From: Stanieria cyanosphaera PCC 7437
GTDB taxonomy: Bacteria; Cyanobacteriota; Cyanobacteriia; Cyanobacteriales; Xenococcaceae
Assembly (NCBI RefSeq): GCF_000317575.1
Contig: NC_019748.1
Coordinates: 2,363,199-2,427,198 of the forward strand
DNA: 64,000 nucleotides
Reading direction: 5' to 3'
The notes beneath the pieces were generated by a model. That model was not told the DNA's origin. It saw only the letters and a list, made by a program, of their open reading frames with translations, and ran no database searches. The translations under genes were made by a program, and so were the position numbers. Positions 44,281 to 55,300 of this stretch are shown here, piece by piece; within the stretch, counting starts at the first letter, position 1; every line of letters begins with the position of its first letter.

Positions 44281-46842
44281 ATGGTTTCTGCTACTCAGAA
44301 GACTGCTACTCAAGTTTCTCATAACATTGAAACAACTAAAGCAAATCCACGCAAAACTGCTAGTGGAGTTTACGTTACCGTTCACGGTCATTTTTATCAA
44401 CCGCCAAGAGAAAATCCTTATTTAGATACGATTGAAAGACAACCCAGTGCTTATCCTTATCATGATTGGAATGAACGCATCTATTATGAATGTTATCGCC
44501 CTAATGCCTTTGCGAGAATTTTAAATGATGGTGGTGAAGTAATTGGGATTGTTAATAACTTTGAATATCTGAGTTTCAATATTGGGCCAACTTTAATGTC
44601 TTGGTTGGAAAAATACGATTTTGAAGTATACCAACGCATTCTCGAAGCAGATCGAATTAGTTGTCAACGATTAAATGGTCATGGTAATGCGATCGCACAA
44701 GTTTATAATCATATTATTCTGCCTTTAGCTAACGAAAGAGATAAATATACTCAAATTCGCTGGGGAATAGCTGATTTTCGCTCTCGTTTTCAACGAGAAC
44801 CAGAAGGAATGTGGTTGGCAGAAACTGCCGTAGACTACTCCACGTTAAAAGTATTAGTTGATGAAGGCATTCGCTTTATTATTCTTGCTCCTTCTCAAGC
44901 GGAACGCTGTCGTCCTTTGCCTACTAAAGACAATCGTAATCCCGAGTGGCATGAAGTTGGTGGTTCTCAAATCGATCCTACTCGTCCCTATCGCTGCACT
45001 TTAGATGATGGACGTGATATTGATATCTTCTTTTATGATGGCCCAATTTCTAGAGATATGGGTTTTAGTGATATTTTGACCAATGGCGATCGCTTTGTGG
45101 CAAGATTAGGTCAAGCTATTAAAGGAGATCCTCGTCCGACTCAACTTATTAGTGTGGCTACAGATGGAGAAACTTTTGGTCATCATAAAGGCGGAACAGA
45201 AAAGTGTCTGGCTTATGTTTTTACGAAAGAATTTAAGCATAGAGACTGGAATATTACTAATTACGCCCATTATCTCAGTATTAGTCCTCCTACCTGGGAA
45301 GTAGTTCTCAAACCAGTAACTGCTTGGAGTTGCTCTCACGGAGTCGAGCGATGGCAAGATGATTGTGGTTGTGGTGGTGGTGGTGTCTGGCACCAAAAAT
45401 GGCGCAAACCTTTAAGAACTACTCTAGATTGGTTGCGCGATCGCTTAATTGAAGTTTATGAAGAGCAAGGAAGTAAGTATTTTTGCGATCCTTGGGAAAC
45501 TAGAGATAATTATATTCAAGTTATTCGTAATCGTAGTTCCGAGAGTGTAGATTTATTCTTTAAAGCTCATCAATGTCGTCAACTAAGTGCAGAAGAGAGA
45601 ATCGATGCTTTAAGATTACTAGAAATGCAGCGTCATGCGTTGTTAATGTATACTAGTTGCGGTTGGTTTTTTGAAGAAATTTCTCGCCCTGAAGGAGTTC
45701 AAATTCTACGTTATGCTGCTCGTGCCATAGAACTAGCAGGAGAAGCAGCAGGAGTTTACTGGAAATTAGACTTTTTAAATCGTTTAGCCGAAGCACCTAG
45801 TAATGTAAAGTTATTTGGTAATGGAGCGGAAGTTTATCGTCAATTAGTTGTTTCCGCGCAGATTAGTTTTCAACAAGTGGCTGCTCACTACGCCATTAGT
45901 AGTCTCTTTAATACTTATAATCATCTCGAGCAAATGTACTGTTATGGAGTCGAACAACTCGACTATCAGAAACAGCAGATGGGTGCGCTCACTTTAGCAG
46001 TGGGACAAGTGCGTTTGACTTCGGACATTACGGGAGAAAATCATCATTTTGTCTTTGCCGTACTGCATCTAGGAGGTTGGGATTTTCACTGTTGCATTCA
46101 AACTTTTACTACCCGCCTGAGTTATAGCGAAAACAAACAACAACTATTTGAAGCCTTTAAACAAGCTAGTGCTGCTCAAACAATTGTCGCCATGAATCGA
46201 TTATTTTGCGATCGCTCTTTTAATTTACAACATCTGTTTGCTGAAGAAAGACATCGAATTATTGAACAGTTAACCGATCAAACCAAAAAACATTTAGATC
46301 AACTTTATACTCAAGTTTATCGGGAAAATTATAGTATTTTGCTAGCTTTTCAACGAGAAGAGTTACCAGTTCCCCAAGAACTACAAGTAGCAGCCGAAGT
46401 AGCTCTATCTCACCGTTGTTTAGAGATTATTGCAGCATTAGAAGCTGAACCTCAAGCCATTGATAGTCATTTAAGTGAATTAATCGCAGTAGCTACCGAA
46501 GCTAATCATTTTCGTTGTCAATTCAACATTCCCGAAGCGAAAAAAACCCTCGAACAACTCATTATGCGATCGCTCTGGCAAATACTTTATGAAGGAGATC
46601 CCGCTAGTATAGAAAATGAGATAACCAGAATTGACAAAATCCTAAAAATTAGTGAATATCTTCATCTTGGTTTATTTCTCGACCGCGCCCAAGAAATTTA
46701 TTACCAATGCTTACATCAGCACATTGTACCTCATTGTTTTTCTGAAACAGAAAACGGTTGTCGTTGGCAACGTAGTCAACTACGTCCCCTACTCAAATTG
46801 GGTAAAAAATTAGCTGTGGATGTCAATAACTGGTTGATTTAA
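44281..46842 (+). CDS. Family 57 glycoside hydrolase-like protein with DUF3536
   Basis: 853 residues from ATG 44281 (an in-frame TTG three codons earlier is unnecessary). The amino half is a GH57 (beta/alpha)7 barrel: YVTVHGHFYQPPRENPYLD, GMWLAETAVDYSTLKVL with the nucleophile Glu, and SVATDGETFGHHKGG with the acid Asp. A Cys- and Gly-rich loop (DDCGCGGGGVWH) follows and the rest is the helical DUF3536 region. GH57 enzymes act on alpha-glucans such as glycogen; a role in glycogen handling is inference. It is cytoplasmic. A strong hairpin terminates it at 46850. Confidence 0.9.
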   Translation: MVSATQKTATQVSHNIETTKANPRKTASGVYVTVHGHFYQPPRENPYLDTIERQPSAYPYHDWNERIYYECYRPNAFARILNDGGEVIGIVNNFEYLSFNIGPTLMSWLEKYDFEVYQRILEADRISCQRLNGHGNAIAQVYNHIILPLANERDKYTQIRWGIADFRSRFQREPEGMWLAETAVDYSTLKVLVDEGIRFIILAPSQAERCRPLPTKDNRNPEWHEVGGSQIDPTRPYRCTLDDGRDIDIFFYDGPISRDMGFSDILTNGDRFVARLGQAIKGDPRPTQLISVATDGETFGHHKGGTEKCLAYVFTKEFKHRDWNITNYAHYLSISPPTWEVVLKPVTAWSCSHGVERWQDDCGCGGGGVWHQKWRKPLRTTLDWLRDRLIEVYEEQGSKYFCDPWETRDNYIQVIRNRSSESVDLFFKAHQCRQLSAEERIDALRLLEMQRHALLMYTSCGWFFEEISRPEGVQILRYAARAIELAGEAAGVYWKLDFLNRLAEAPSNVKLFGNGAEVYRQLVVSAQISFQQVAAHYAISSLFNTYNHLEQMYCYGVEQLDYQKQQMGALTLAVGQVRLTSDITGENHHFVFAVLHLGGWDFHCCIQTFTTRLSYSENKQQLFEAFKQASAAQTIVAMNRLFCDRSFNLQHLFAEERHRIIEQLTDQTKKHLDQLYTQVYRENYSILLAFQREELPVPQELQVAAEVALSHRCLEIIAALEAEPQAIDSHLSELIAVATEANHFRCQFNIPEAKKTLEQLIMRSLWQILYEGDPASIENEITRIDKILKISEYLHLGLFLDRAQEIYYQCLHQHIVPHCFSETENGCRWQRSQLRPLLKLGKKLAVDVNNWLI

Positions 46843-46847
46843 AATAA

Positions 46848-46880
46848 AAGCGATCGCTCTTGGTTAAAAGAAGCGATCGC
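46848..46880 (+). terminator. HIP1-based hairpin after the GH57 gene
   Basis: GCGATCGCT (46850-46858) and AGCGATCGC (46872-46880) pair, with an inner CTT/AAG pair and a bulged A. It lies seven bases after the stop codon. There is no T-run; likely a terminator or processing stem built from two HIP1 sites. Confidence 0.55.
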
Positions 46881-47128
46881 AGTCACCACAAACACATTTA
46901 AGGAAGAATAAATTTCTTATAAAAAATTAAGTTTAGTTAGTTAGATATAAGTAATTTTTTAATTCACTATATTCAGTTTAAGTGCTTCTATTGGAAATTG
47001 GGTATAGTTTTGATAAAGATTCAGTACTGAGTGATAAAGTAACCATAAAGTCTTGTGGTAATTAACTAAAGCTAGAAGGCAGAAGGCAGAAGACTTAATT
47101 TGGTTCTTTGTTCCTTAATTCCCTATTA

Positions 47129-47163
47129 ACTGATAACTGATGACTGATCACTGATCACTGAAT
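47129..47163. repeat. STRR-type CTGATNA array
   Basis: Five near-identical seven-base units (CTGATAA, CTGATGA, CTGATCA, CTGATCA, CTGAATA) just upstream of the GT4 gene. The rest of the 46881-47198 spacer is AT-rich without a visible gene. Confidence 0.65.
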
Positions 47164-47198
47164 AAGCTGGAGACGAAGTATCAACTTTATTTCTAGAT

Positions 47199-48380
47199 AT
47201 GCGAATTCTACAAATTGTTCCCTCATTTTCTCCTGTTTATGGTGGTCCTAGTCAAATGGTAAAAGGTTTATCTCAAGCTTTAGCAGCCGAAGGAATTGAG
47301 GTTACCATCATCACTACTAATACTAATGGAGATAACGGACAAGCACCTTTAGATGTTCCCCTTGGCAAATCTATCTGGCAAGATGGTTACGAGATTATCT
47401 ATTTTCCTTGTTCTCCTTTTCGTCGCTATAAATTTTCCTTAGATTTGTTGCGTTGGTTAGCTAGTCATACTCAAGATTATCATTTAGCTCATATCCATGC
47501 TTTATTTTCTCCCGTTACTACCGCAGCAGCTACCATTGCACGATGGAATAAATTACCTTATATTCTTCGTCCTTTAGGCACTCTCGATCCTGCTGATTTA
47601 CACAAGAAAAAACAACTTAAACAGATTTATGGGTTGTTGTGGGAAAAACCTAATTTGGCGGGTGCAGCAGCGATTCATTTTACTAGTGAAGAAGAAGCCA
47701 AAGTTTCCGCAAGATTTGGTACAACTACCAAAGATTTGGTAATTCCTTTAGGAGTAGATTTACCTGCAAATTTACCTGCATTGGGAATAACGAGAAAACA
47801 ATTAGGAATAGATAGTAATACTAAATTAATTTTATTTATGTCTCGTATCGATCGCAAAAAAGGACTCGATCTACTTTTACCTGCTTTGGAAAGTTTACAA
47901 GCAGAAGATTTAGATTTTCATTTTGTCTTAGCAGGAGGAAATCCGCAAGAACCTGATTATCAAGCTCAAATTAAAACTAAAATCGCTAATTCTCCTTTAA
48001 AAGAACGAACTACTATTACGGGTTTTGTTCAAGGAGATTTAAAATTAGGTTTACTAATCGATGCAGACTTGTTTGTTTTGCCTTCCTATTATGAAAATTT
48101 TGGCATTGCGGTAGCTGAAGCGATGGCAGTAGGGACACCAGTGGTTATTTCTAACGGTGTGCAAATTTGGCAGGATATTGAAACTATGACAGCAGGATGG
48201 GTAACTGCTTGTGAAGTAACACAATTAACCAATAGCTTACGGGAAGCGATTGAATCAGATACTGAAAGGAAACAAAGAGGAGAAAACGCTCGTCAGCTAG
48301 CTAAACAAAAATATAGTTGGAGTGCGATCGCAGTTGAGATGATTCAAGTTTATCAAAGTTTGATGCGATCATCTGCATAA
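47199..48380 (+). CDS. Family 4 glycosyltransferase
   Basis: 393 residues with the GT-B fold. The opening MRILQIVPSFSPVYGGPSQMVKGLSQALAAEG is the acceptor-side start. In the carboxyl half, LFMSRIDRKKGLDLLLPAL and the LPSYYENFGIAVAEAMAVGTPVV motif (with EX7E) bind the nucleotide sugar. No membrane segment. It resembles capsule or exopolysaccharide transferases; sugar and acceptor cannot be named. It is followed 55 bases later by the small secreted protein gene on the same strand. Confidence 0.9.
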   Translation: MRILQIVPSFSPVYGGPSQMVKGLSQALAAEGIEVTIITTNTNGDNGQAPLDVPLGKSIWQDGYEIIYFPCSPFRRYKFSLDLLRWLASHTQDYHLAHIHALFSPVTTAAATIARWNKLPYILRPLGTLDPADLHKKKQLKQIYGLLWEKPNLAGAAAIHFTSEEEAKVSARFGTTTKDLVIPLGVDLPANLPALGITRKQLGIDSNTKLILFMSRIDRKKGLDLLLPALESLQAEDLDFHFVLAGGNPQEPDYQAQIKTKIANSPLKERTTITGFVQGDLKLGLLIDADLFVLPSYYENFGIAVAEAMAVGTPVVISNGVQIWQDIETMTAGWVTACEVTQLTNSLREAIESDTERKQRGENARQLAKQKYSWSAIAVEMIQVYQSLMRSSA

Positions 48381-48435
48381 ATCGATTTACTTCGACGTAA
48401 TTAATGAATGAAGAGTTGAAATATCCGTAAACACT

Positions 48436-48771
48436 ATGTCTAACAAAATATTATTATTCGGTTTTACTGCTGCTACTCTAATTTTGATTCCTAATTTCGC
48501 TCAAGCGCAAAATGTACAAGTAATTTCTCAACAAGGAAGTGCTAGTGCTACAGCAGTAGGTAAAAATAATACTGCAATTAGTAATGTTCATCAATCAGCA
48601 GTTCAAAATCAATTTGGTAATTCTTACGGTAGCTGGGATAATCCTCAAACTCAAATTACTATTCAAAGAGCGTCGGGTAATGCAACAGCAATTGGAGAAA
48701 ATAATACTGTTATTAGCAATATCAATCAGTCTAGCGAACAAAATCAATACGTCAATCCCTATGGATATTAA
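48436..48771 (+). CDS. Small secreted curlin-like repeat protein
   Basis: 111 residues. The first 24 are a signal peptide ending FAQAQ. The mature part is made of two copies of a unit of about 45 residues: QVISQQGSASATAVGKNNTA followed by ISNVHQSAVQNQ, and TQITIQRASGNATAIGENNT followed by VISNINQSSEQNQ. Gly-x-Asn-x-Ala and spaced Gln/Asn resemble curlin repeats of CsgA/CsgB, whose Gln and Asn ladders form amyloid fibres. No other csg gene is in the window, so the assignment is by pattern only. A surface fibre or adhesion role is inference. Confidence 0.7.
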   Translation: MSNKILLFGFTAATLILIPNFAQAQNVQVISQQGSASATAVGKNNTAISNVHQSAVQNQFGNSYGSWDNPQTQITIQRASGNATAIGENNTVISNINQSSEQNQYVNPYGY

Positions 48772-48851
48772 ATTGTACAGTCACTAATATTTGGTTATTT
48801 CCGATTAAATAGTTGATAATTATAGAGTTGATAGTGAATGGTTAGACTATT

Positions 48852-49538
48852 GTGCAAGGGCAAAATAAATTCTTCTCACCAATTAAAAAATTACTTTTCT
48901 TTGGTAGTGGTAGTCTTACCCTAATTGTTTCTTTGATGATAATTGGTTGGTGGCGCGAATGCGATCGCTTGATTAGTCTGGCAGAAAAATTTTTGTTACC
49001 TCAACCGATTGTACCTCAGATTGAACTAGCTACAGCGATCGTCAAACAAGTTCAAGAAGCACAAGAATTAACCACCGCAGTTTATACAATGGAAACAGTT
49101 GTTCCTGCTTCTGCGGAGCGCAAAATTGGGGAATGGGTAATAGCTACTACGAAATTAGTTTATATTGCTCATGGTGAAGTGCGAGCGGGAATAGATTTAA
49201 ATCAACTAACTCCAGAACAAGTTAAAATTACTGCTGATAAAATTCAAATTAATTTACCACCGCCACAAATTTTAGACCAAAAAATTGACGTTAACCGTTC
49301 TCGCGTTTTTGATTATAATCGAGGTTTTTTAAACTTAGGTCCCGATCTCGCGCCACAATTACAAACTCAAGCTCAACAAGAAACTCTACAACAAATTCTT
49401 CATGCTGCTTGCGATCAAGGCATTTTAAATAGTGCTAATGAAAAAGCCAAGCAAACTTTAACTCAATTATTAAATAATATGAGCGTGCAACCAATAGAAA
49501 TTAGAACTACTTCTCCTTCATTGCAAGCTTGTATTTAA
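48852..49538 (+). CDS. DUF4230 domain membrane-anchored protein
   Basis: 228 residues. GTG 48852 is the only reasonable start; the next Met is inside the membrane segment. An anchor helix (about 12-34, LLFFGSGSLTLIVSLMIIGWW) is followed by the DUF4230 domain: TAVYTMETVVPASAERK, VYIAHGEVRAGIDLNQL, ADKIQINLPPPQILDQKIDVNRSRVFDYNRG, and a helical end. DUF4230 proteins are widely distributed with unknown function. It lies 80 bases after the curlin-like gene on the same strand and may be co-transcribed. Confidence 0.85.
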   Translation: MQGQNKFFSPIKKLLFFGSGSLTLIVSLMIIGWWRECDRLISLAEKFLLPQPIVPQIELATAIVKQVQEAQELTTAVYTMETVVPASAERKIGEWVIATTKLVYIAHGEVRAGIDLNQLTPEQVKITADKIQINLPPPQILDQKIDVNRSRVFDYNRGFLNLGPDLAPQLQTQAQQETLQQILHAACDQGILNSANEKAKQTLTQLLNNMSVQPIEIRTTSPSLQACI

Positions 49539-49576
49539 CCTTTAACGAAGAATATTCTTGAATTACCGCGATTTTC

Positions 49577-49634
49577 AGTAATTAGTAATTAATAATTAGT
49601 AATTACTAATTGGTAATTGGTAATTGGTAATGGT
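49577..49634. repeat. STRR-type heptanucleotide array upstream of clpC-like gene
   Basis: Tandem AGTAATT, TAATAAT and TGGTAAT words over 58 bases, ending in three TGGTAAT units. Confidence 0.65.
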
Positions 49635-49773
49635 GTACCTCACCAAGAGCGAGAAAGGCTATAGTAATAGTTCTCTCATAGATTACGGCTTTTACCACTG
49701 TAACCCCACAATTAAAAACGGTACATTGTATTCATAGGTAAAGAAATATTAATCAAAAATAAACTTGCGACTC

Positions 49774-52140
49774 ATGTTTGAATATTTTAACGACAAAGCA
49801 ATCAAAAGCATCATTCTGGCTCAAGAAGAAGCCAGAAGCACAGGCCATAATCTTGTCGGTAGCGAACATCTATTATTGGGAGTGATAGGGGAGGGGACAT
49901 CGATCGCAGCAACTGTATTAGCAGATAAAGGAATTAATGTTAATCAAACTAGGAAACTGATCGAACAATATAGTGGTAGAGGTAGCGGTTTTAGTCCAGC
50001 CAATCTTCCTTTTACTCCTAAAGTCAAGAGTATTTTTGATCAGGCATTGATCGAAGCACGTCAATTAGATCGTAAAAATATTACTCCTGCACACATATTA
50101 CTTGCGATCGCTAAAGATTCTGATTCTGTGGCAGCTAAAGTATTAATTCAACAAGGAATTAAATTAAATCAACTGCGAACAGATTTACTGAAGAAATTAG
50201 CAGAACCAGAACCGATTGGTGCAGCCAACAAAAGAGAAAATCCCTTTAACTTTGGTAATCCCAATGCAGCTAAACCTACTTTAAAAGAATTTGGAGTTAA
50301 TCTAACTCAATTAGCTAAAGAAGGTAAACTCGATCCTGTGATTGGAAGAGAAGCAGAAATTGCCCGAACTGTTCAGATTTTAGGACGTAGAACCAAAAAT
50401 AATCCCGTTTTAGTAGGAGAACCAGGAGTAGGCAAAACTGCGATCGCAGAAGGATTAGCTCAACGAATTGTCGACGAAGATGTTCCTGAATTAATTAAAG
50501 ATAAACAAGTAATTAGTTTGGACATGGGTTTATTATTAGCAGGAACTAAGTTTCGAGGTGAATTTGAAGAACGACTCAAAGCCATTGTTGATGAAGTGCG
50601 TCAAGCAGGAAATATTATCCTAGTCATCGATGAAATTCATACCCTAGTAGGTGCAGGAGCGATGGGAGGCGCAATGGATGCTGCCAACTTACTCAAACCA
50701 GCCTTAGCTAGAGGAGAATTCCAATGTCTTGGTAGCACCACCCTCGATGAATATCGTCAACATATCGAACGAGATGCAGCTTTAGAACGTCGTTTCCAAA
50801 AAGTCATGATTGGAGAACCTTCTGTAGCAGACGCGATCGCAATTATCCGAGGCTTACGTAAAACCTACGAAGAATTTCACCAAGTTAAATATACAGAAAA
50901 AGCTTTAGAAGCAGCAGTTACTCTATCCGAACGTTATATTTCTGACCGTTTCTTACCTGATAAAGCCATTGATTTAATTGATGAAGCTGGTTCACGAATT
51001 CATTTAAGACATTCTCAACAAACAGATCAAAAACACCAAGAAGAAACCCAAGTTCCAATCATCAATCCTAAATCCTTAACTCCTGTAGTAGACGAAGCAG
51101 AAATTGCTCACATTGTCGCTTCCTGGACAGGAATTCCAGTCAATAAAATCAACCAAACCGAATCAGAAGTTTTACTCAATCTCGAAGCCAATCTCCACGA
51201 ACGGGTAATTGGTCAAGATGAAGCAGTTTGCGCCGTTTCTCGTGCCTTAAGAAGAGCTAGAGCGGGTTTAAGCAGTCCTAATCGTCCGATTGCTAGTTTT
51301 ATTTTCTCTGGCCCTACTGGTGTAGGTAAAACCGAGCTTGCTAAAGCCTTAGCAACCTATATGTTTGGCTCGGAAAACGCCATGATTAGACTAGATATGT
51401 CCGAATTCATGGAATCTCACACCGTTTCCAAATTAATTGGTTCGCCTCCTGGTTATATTGGTTACGACGAAGGCGGACAACTCACCGAAGCTATTCGCCG
51501 TCAACCCTACAGTTTAGTTCTGTTTGATGAGATAGAAAAGGCACATCCAGATGTCTTCAATCTACTCTTACAACTTCTAGATGATGGTCGTTTGACTGAT
51601 GCTCAAGGACGTGTAGTTAATTTTAACAATGCGATCATCATTATGACCTCTAACATCGGTTCTAAAGTAATCGAAAAAGGAGGCACAGGACTAGGTTTTG
51701 CCGTCGCAGACAACCAAACAGATGCTCAATACCAACAGATACGTGCTTTAGTTAACGAAGAACTTAAACAATATTTCCGTCCAGAGTTCCTTAACCGTCT
51801 CGATGAAATTATTGTCTTTCGTCAACTTACTAAACCAGAAGTTCAACAAATTGCCGAGCTTCTTTTACAAGAAATCGCACAAAGATTGCAACAAGAACGC
51901 TCTATCAATCTAGAAGTTAGCGAAGCTTTCCAAGAGAAAGTCATTGCTGAAGGATTCGATCCTAGCTATGGTGCAAGACCTTTACGTCGAGCAATTATGA
52001 GATTGTTAGAAGATAGTTTGGCAGAAGCAATTTTATCTGGTCAAATTCAAGATGGCGATCAAGCTTTAATAACCGTTGATGACGGAGAAGTAAAAGTCTT
52101 ACCTATACAGCAACCAGTTCTTGTCGAATCTCATCGTTAA
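49774..52140 (+). CDS. ClpC-like AAA+ unfoldase without middle domain
   Basis: 788 residues from ATG 49774 ([20 protein letters not shown], the standard ClpC start; a TTG three codons upstream is not needed). Clp-N repeats occupy 1-145. D1 has Walker [14 protein letters not shown] and D2 has [14 protein letters not shown]; both Walker B and arginine fingers appear present. [11 protein letters not shown] carries the LGF tripeptide for ClpP docking. The coiled-coil UVR middle domain expected between D1 and D2 is missing: only about 35 polar residues ([17 protein letters not shown] and on) join [11 protein letters not shown] to [14 protein letters not shown]. The chaperone should still unfold proteins for ClpP but without the adaptor-binding middle domain. 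Confidence 0.92.
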   Translation: MFEYFNDKAIKSIILAQEEARSTGHNLVGSEHLLLGVIGEGTSIAATVLADKGINVNQTRKLIEQYSGRGSGFSPANLPFTPKVKSIFDQALIEARQLDRKNITPAHILLAIAKDSDSVAAKVLIQQGIKLNQLRTDLLKKLAEPEPIGAANKRENPFNFGNPNAAKPTLKEFGVNLTQLAKEGKLDPVIGREAEIARTVQILGRRTKNNPVLVGEPGVGKTAIAEGLAQRIVDEDVPELIKDKQVISLDMGLLLAGTKFRGEFEERLKAIVDEVRQAGNIILVIDEIHTLVGAGAMGGAMDAANLLKPALARGEFQCLGSTTLDEYRQHIERDAALERRFQKVMIGEPSVADAIAIIRGLRKTYEEFHQVKYTEKALEAAVTLSERYISDRFLPDKAIDLIDEAGSRIHLRHSQQTDQKHQEETQVPIINPKSLTPVVDEAEIAHIVASWTGIPVNKINQTESEVLLNLEANLHERVIGQDEAVCAVSRALRRARAGLSSPNRPIASFIFSGPTGVGKTELAKALATYMFGSENAMIRLDMSEFMESHTVSKLIGSPPGYIGYDEGGQLTEAIRRQPYSLVLFDEIEKAHPDVFNLLLQLLDDGRLTDAQGRVVNFNNAIIIMTSNIGSKVIEKGGTGLGFAVADNQTDAQYQQIRALVNEELKQYFRPEFLNRLDEIIVFRQLTKPEVQQIAELLLQEIAQRLQQERSINLEVSEAFQEKVIAEGFDPSYGARPLRRAIMRLLEDSLAEAILSGQIQDGDQALITVDDGEVKVLPIQQPVLVESHR

Positions 52141-52160
52141 TTCTGATTTGATTGGTGATG

Positions 52161-52188
52161 TTGGTGGGGTAACACCCACCAATTTTTT
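52161..52188 (+). terminator. Rho-independent terminator of the clpC-like gene
   Basis: TTGGTGGG (52161-52168) and CCCACCAA (52175-52182) pair perfectly around GTAACA, followed by six T (52183-52188). Confidence 0.9.
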
Positions 52189-52345
52189 AGGTTTAATTTT
52201 CTTTTATTAGTGCCATTGCACTTGTTCAAAATCGACTTGGTATAGCGATCGCCTTAAACAGATTTATAATATTAGTTTGTTGTTTGTTTGCTACAGATCA
52301 TCCGTGGGTAGGGTTTTGGCACTGCCAAACTCTTACATAAATTTG

Positions 52346-55300
52346 TTATGTAAACGAAAAATCAGAACTACTAAGCTTACTAATATTTAAATCTTCAAAC
52401 ATAATTTGTCCGCCATCATTAGAAGTCAACAAAGTACCATCAACCGTGTTAGTAATTAAACCTTGAGCAAGCATACCACTGAACCAAGAAGAAGCATTGA
52501 CAATACCCCAACCTTGGAATTGAATCTTATCTTTACCCACCTCAAAATCTTTAATGATATCTAGTTCACCAGGTAACAAACTATTATTCTTCACAAAGAC
52601 AAATGTATCATTTCCCCGACCTCCGATTAAAGTATCGCTACCACGACCACCAATTAAAGTATCATTGCCACCAACAGTTGGGTCTTGTTGATAAGCAAGT
52701 AATTTAAGATCATCCAAGCGACCACCACGACCATAATTAACAGGAGTACCAGTAGAAAGAAATTCTAAACGTTTGGTAGTACCATCTCCGATAAAGTTGA
52801 CGGTATAGGTTTTCCAAACTAGATTGGAATTTTTAGAACTATCTTCTGCTACATTGAGCAAAGTATTGCCACCTAGTTTAACTGCGATCGCATTAACTGC
52901 TGCATTAAATCCGTTACGGGGTGCGTATTGGAATGTAAGCTCATAGAATTTACCAGCTTCTGTCGTAATATCTCGATAAATCTGACGTGCATCGGGATAA
53001 AAATTGAGTGGATCTTCGTTGAGTTCAATATGGTTAACGCCTTCAGCAGAATTACCAGACCAATATTCAATCCTGCCATCGGTCGAGTTCCAACCATCTA
53101 AAGGTGCATTGACAAAACCACTGGAAATATTGGGAGCTTCTTCAAAATCTGTGACAAATACAGTGGTAAATGGGTTTTTGTGATCTCCATACAGAATATC
53201 GTTACCAGCACCGCCGTCAAGGATATCATTGCCAAGACCACCAATTAAAGTATCATTACCACCAAGGTTAGGATTTTTGTTGTAGGCAAGTAATTTAAGA
53301 TCATCCAAGTGACCACCACGACCATAATTAACAGGAGTACCAGTAGAAAGAAATTCTAAACGTTTGGTAGTACCATCTCCGATAAAGTTGACGGTATAGG
53401 TTTTCCAAACTAGATTGGAATTTTTAGAACCATCTTCTGCTACATTGAGCAAAGTATTGCCACCTAGTTTAACTGAGATCGCATTAACTGCTGCATTAAA
53501 TCCGTTACGGGGTGCGTATTGGAATGTAAGCTCATAGAATTTACCAGCTTCTGTCGTAATATCTCGATAAATCTGACGTGCATCGGGATAAAAATTGAGT
53601 GGATCTTCGTTGAGTTCAATATGGTTAACGCCTTCAGCAGAATTACCAGACCAATATTCAATCCTGCCATCAGTAGAGTTCCAACCATCTAAAGGTGCAT
53701 TGACAAAACCACTGGAAATATTGGGAGCTTCTTCAAAATCTGTGACAAATACAGTGGTGAATGGGTTTTTGTGATCTCCATACAGAATATCGTTACCAGC
53801 ACCGCCTATTAAAAGATCTTGCCCAACCGCACCTTCAATGAGATCATCACCGGTTGTAGCAGCTAAAATACGGGCATTATGTTGATTAATAGTTGCAAAA
53901 AGCATTTGAACAGTACTGCCATTGACACTCAGACTATCTGCACCAATTACACTTACTTGATTAGGTTTGGCAACTTTTAAGTCTACTTGACCTTCACCAA
54001 AAAAGGTATATTCTAAATCAGTTCCATTGCCATTAAGAGTCTGTAATCTGGCACGCATAGGCAAATTAACAATGCGAGTGACATTATCCTGAGTAACTCC
54101 CAAATTGATCGTAAATTTACCTCCGTTAGCAGGTAAAAAGACAGTCTTGTCATCGTAAGCATACCAATTGTCTACACTCTTAATTATGCGATCGCTATTA
54201 ATGTCTAGACCAAAATTACCAACATTAGAAGCAATTACTTCCGCCGTAATTGTATCTCCCGAACTTTCTACAAAAAGTTTTGACTGCTCAAATGCTTTAA
54301 TTCTTTGACTGGCATCAGCTAAAGTTACAAATTCAGCACCGCTATTGTAAGCTTCTCGGATCAAGGCGGTAAACATTTCTTGGTTATAGCCGTTATTTTC
54401 CCAATTAGTAGGGCCATAATCATGCCAAGGCATTAGTACAATTGGTTTATTAGCATGATTGATAACTTCTTGGTATTGTCTGAGCCATTCAGCCTGTGCC
54501 TGTTCTGCTGTAAGGGGTTGAGGAACAAAACCACCATTGCCATCTGGAACGGGAATACCAAATCCGATTAAGGTAAAGTCAAACCAGAGATTGGGAGCAA
54601 AATAAACTGATTCTTGACCTGGTTTTAAAAAACCAAAAGCACTAGGAAATCCAGCCCCAACACTGGAATAACCACCAGAAATGTAATCAAAATATTGAGC
54701 AATTTCTAAAGCAGTGGGCAATTTTTCAGGCGCGCCAGGTAAAGCTGTCCCAGTAACTTTAATACCTAATTGCTTCTCAATAACTTGCTTAGATTGATTA
54801 AACTCAAATTCTAGCTGGGCAGGAGTAGCAAAATTGGTATTGTTGGAGGGGTTGTAACCAGCATATTCTTCAAAATGAGTATAGGAATGAGTTCCAATCT
54901 CGTTACCTGCTGCTAATAATGCTTGGTAATAAGGTCGAGAAATAGCCCAATCGGTATACTGAAGAGTTTCAGGACTATTGCCAATATTGATATAGTAAGA
55001 GCCAACAAAATTAAAGTCAGTTTTCCATTGATTCAAAATCGGTAATAATTTGTCATAAATCCCAGGAGAGCCATCTAAAGGATTAACATTGCTAGCCTCT
55101 TGCGATTGATCCATGTCATTGCGGGACAGAAACAGGGAGTTATTACGAGTTAAGCTAAGGCTGACACTGGGTTGATTATCGAAAGTAGACCAGCGTAGTG
55201 CTTGCCAAGCTAAATTATTGTCTCCTAAATAGCTGGTAGTGGCAAAATGTACATTACGACCGCCAGTTTGGGTAGTCACTACAGCGTTATAAGTTTGACC

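Noticed and set aside
44124-44324. 66-codon frame upstream of the GH57 gene
   Set aside because: It overlaps the GH57 start out of frame and has no ribosome site or recognisable sequence.
52873-53688. Two almost identical 74-codon frames (52873-53097 and 53464-53688)
   Set aside because: They are alternate-frame shadows within the tandem duplication of the RTX gene; their similarity comes from the 591-bp repeat.
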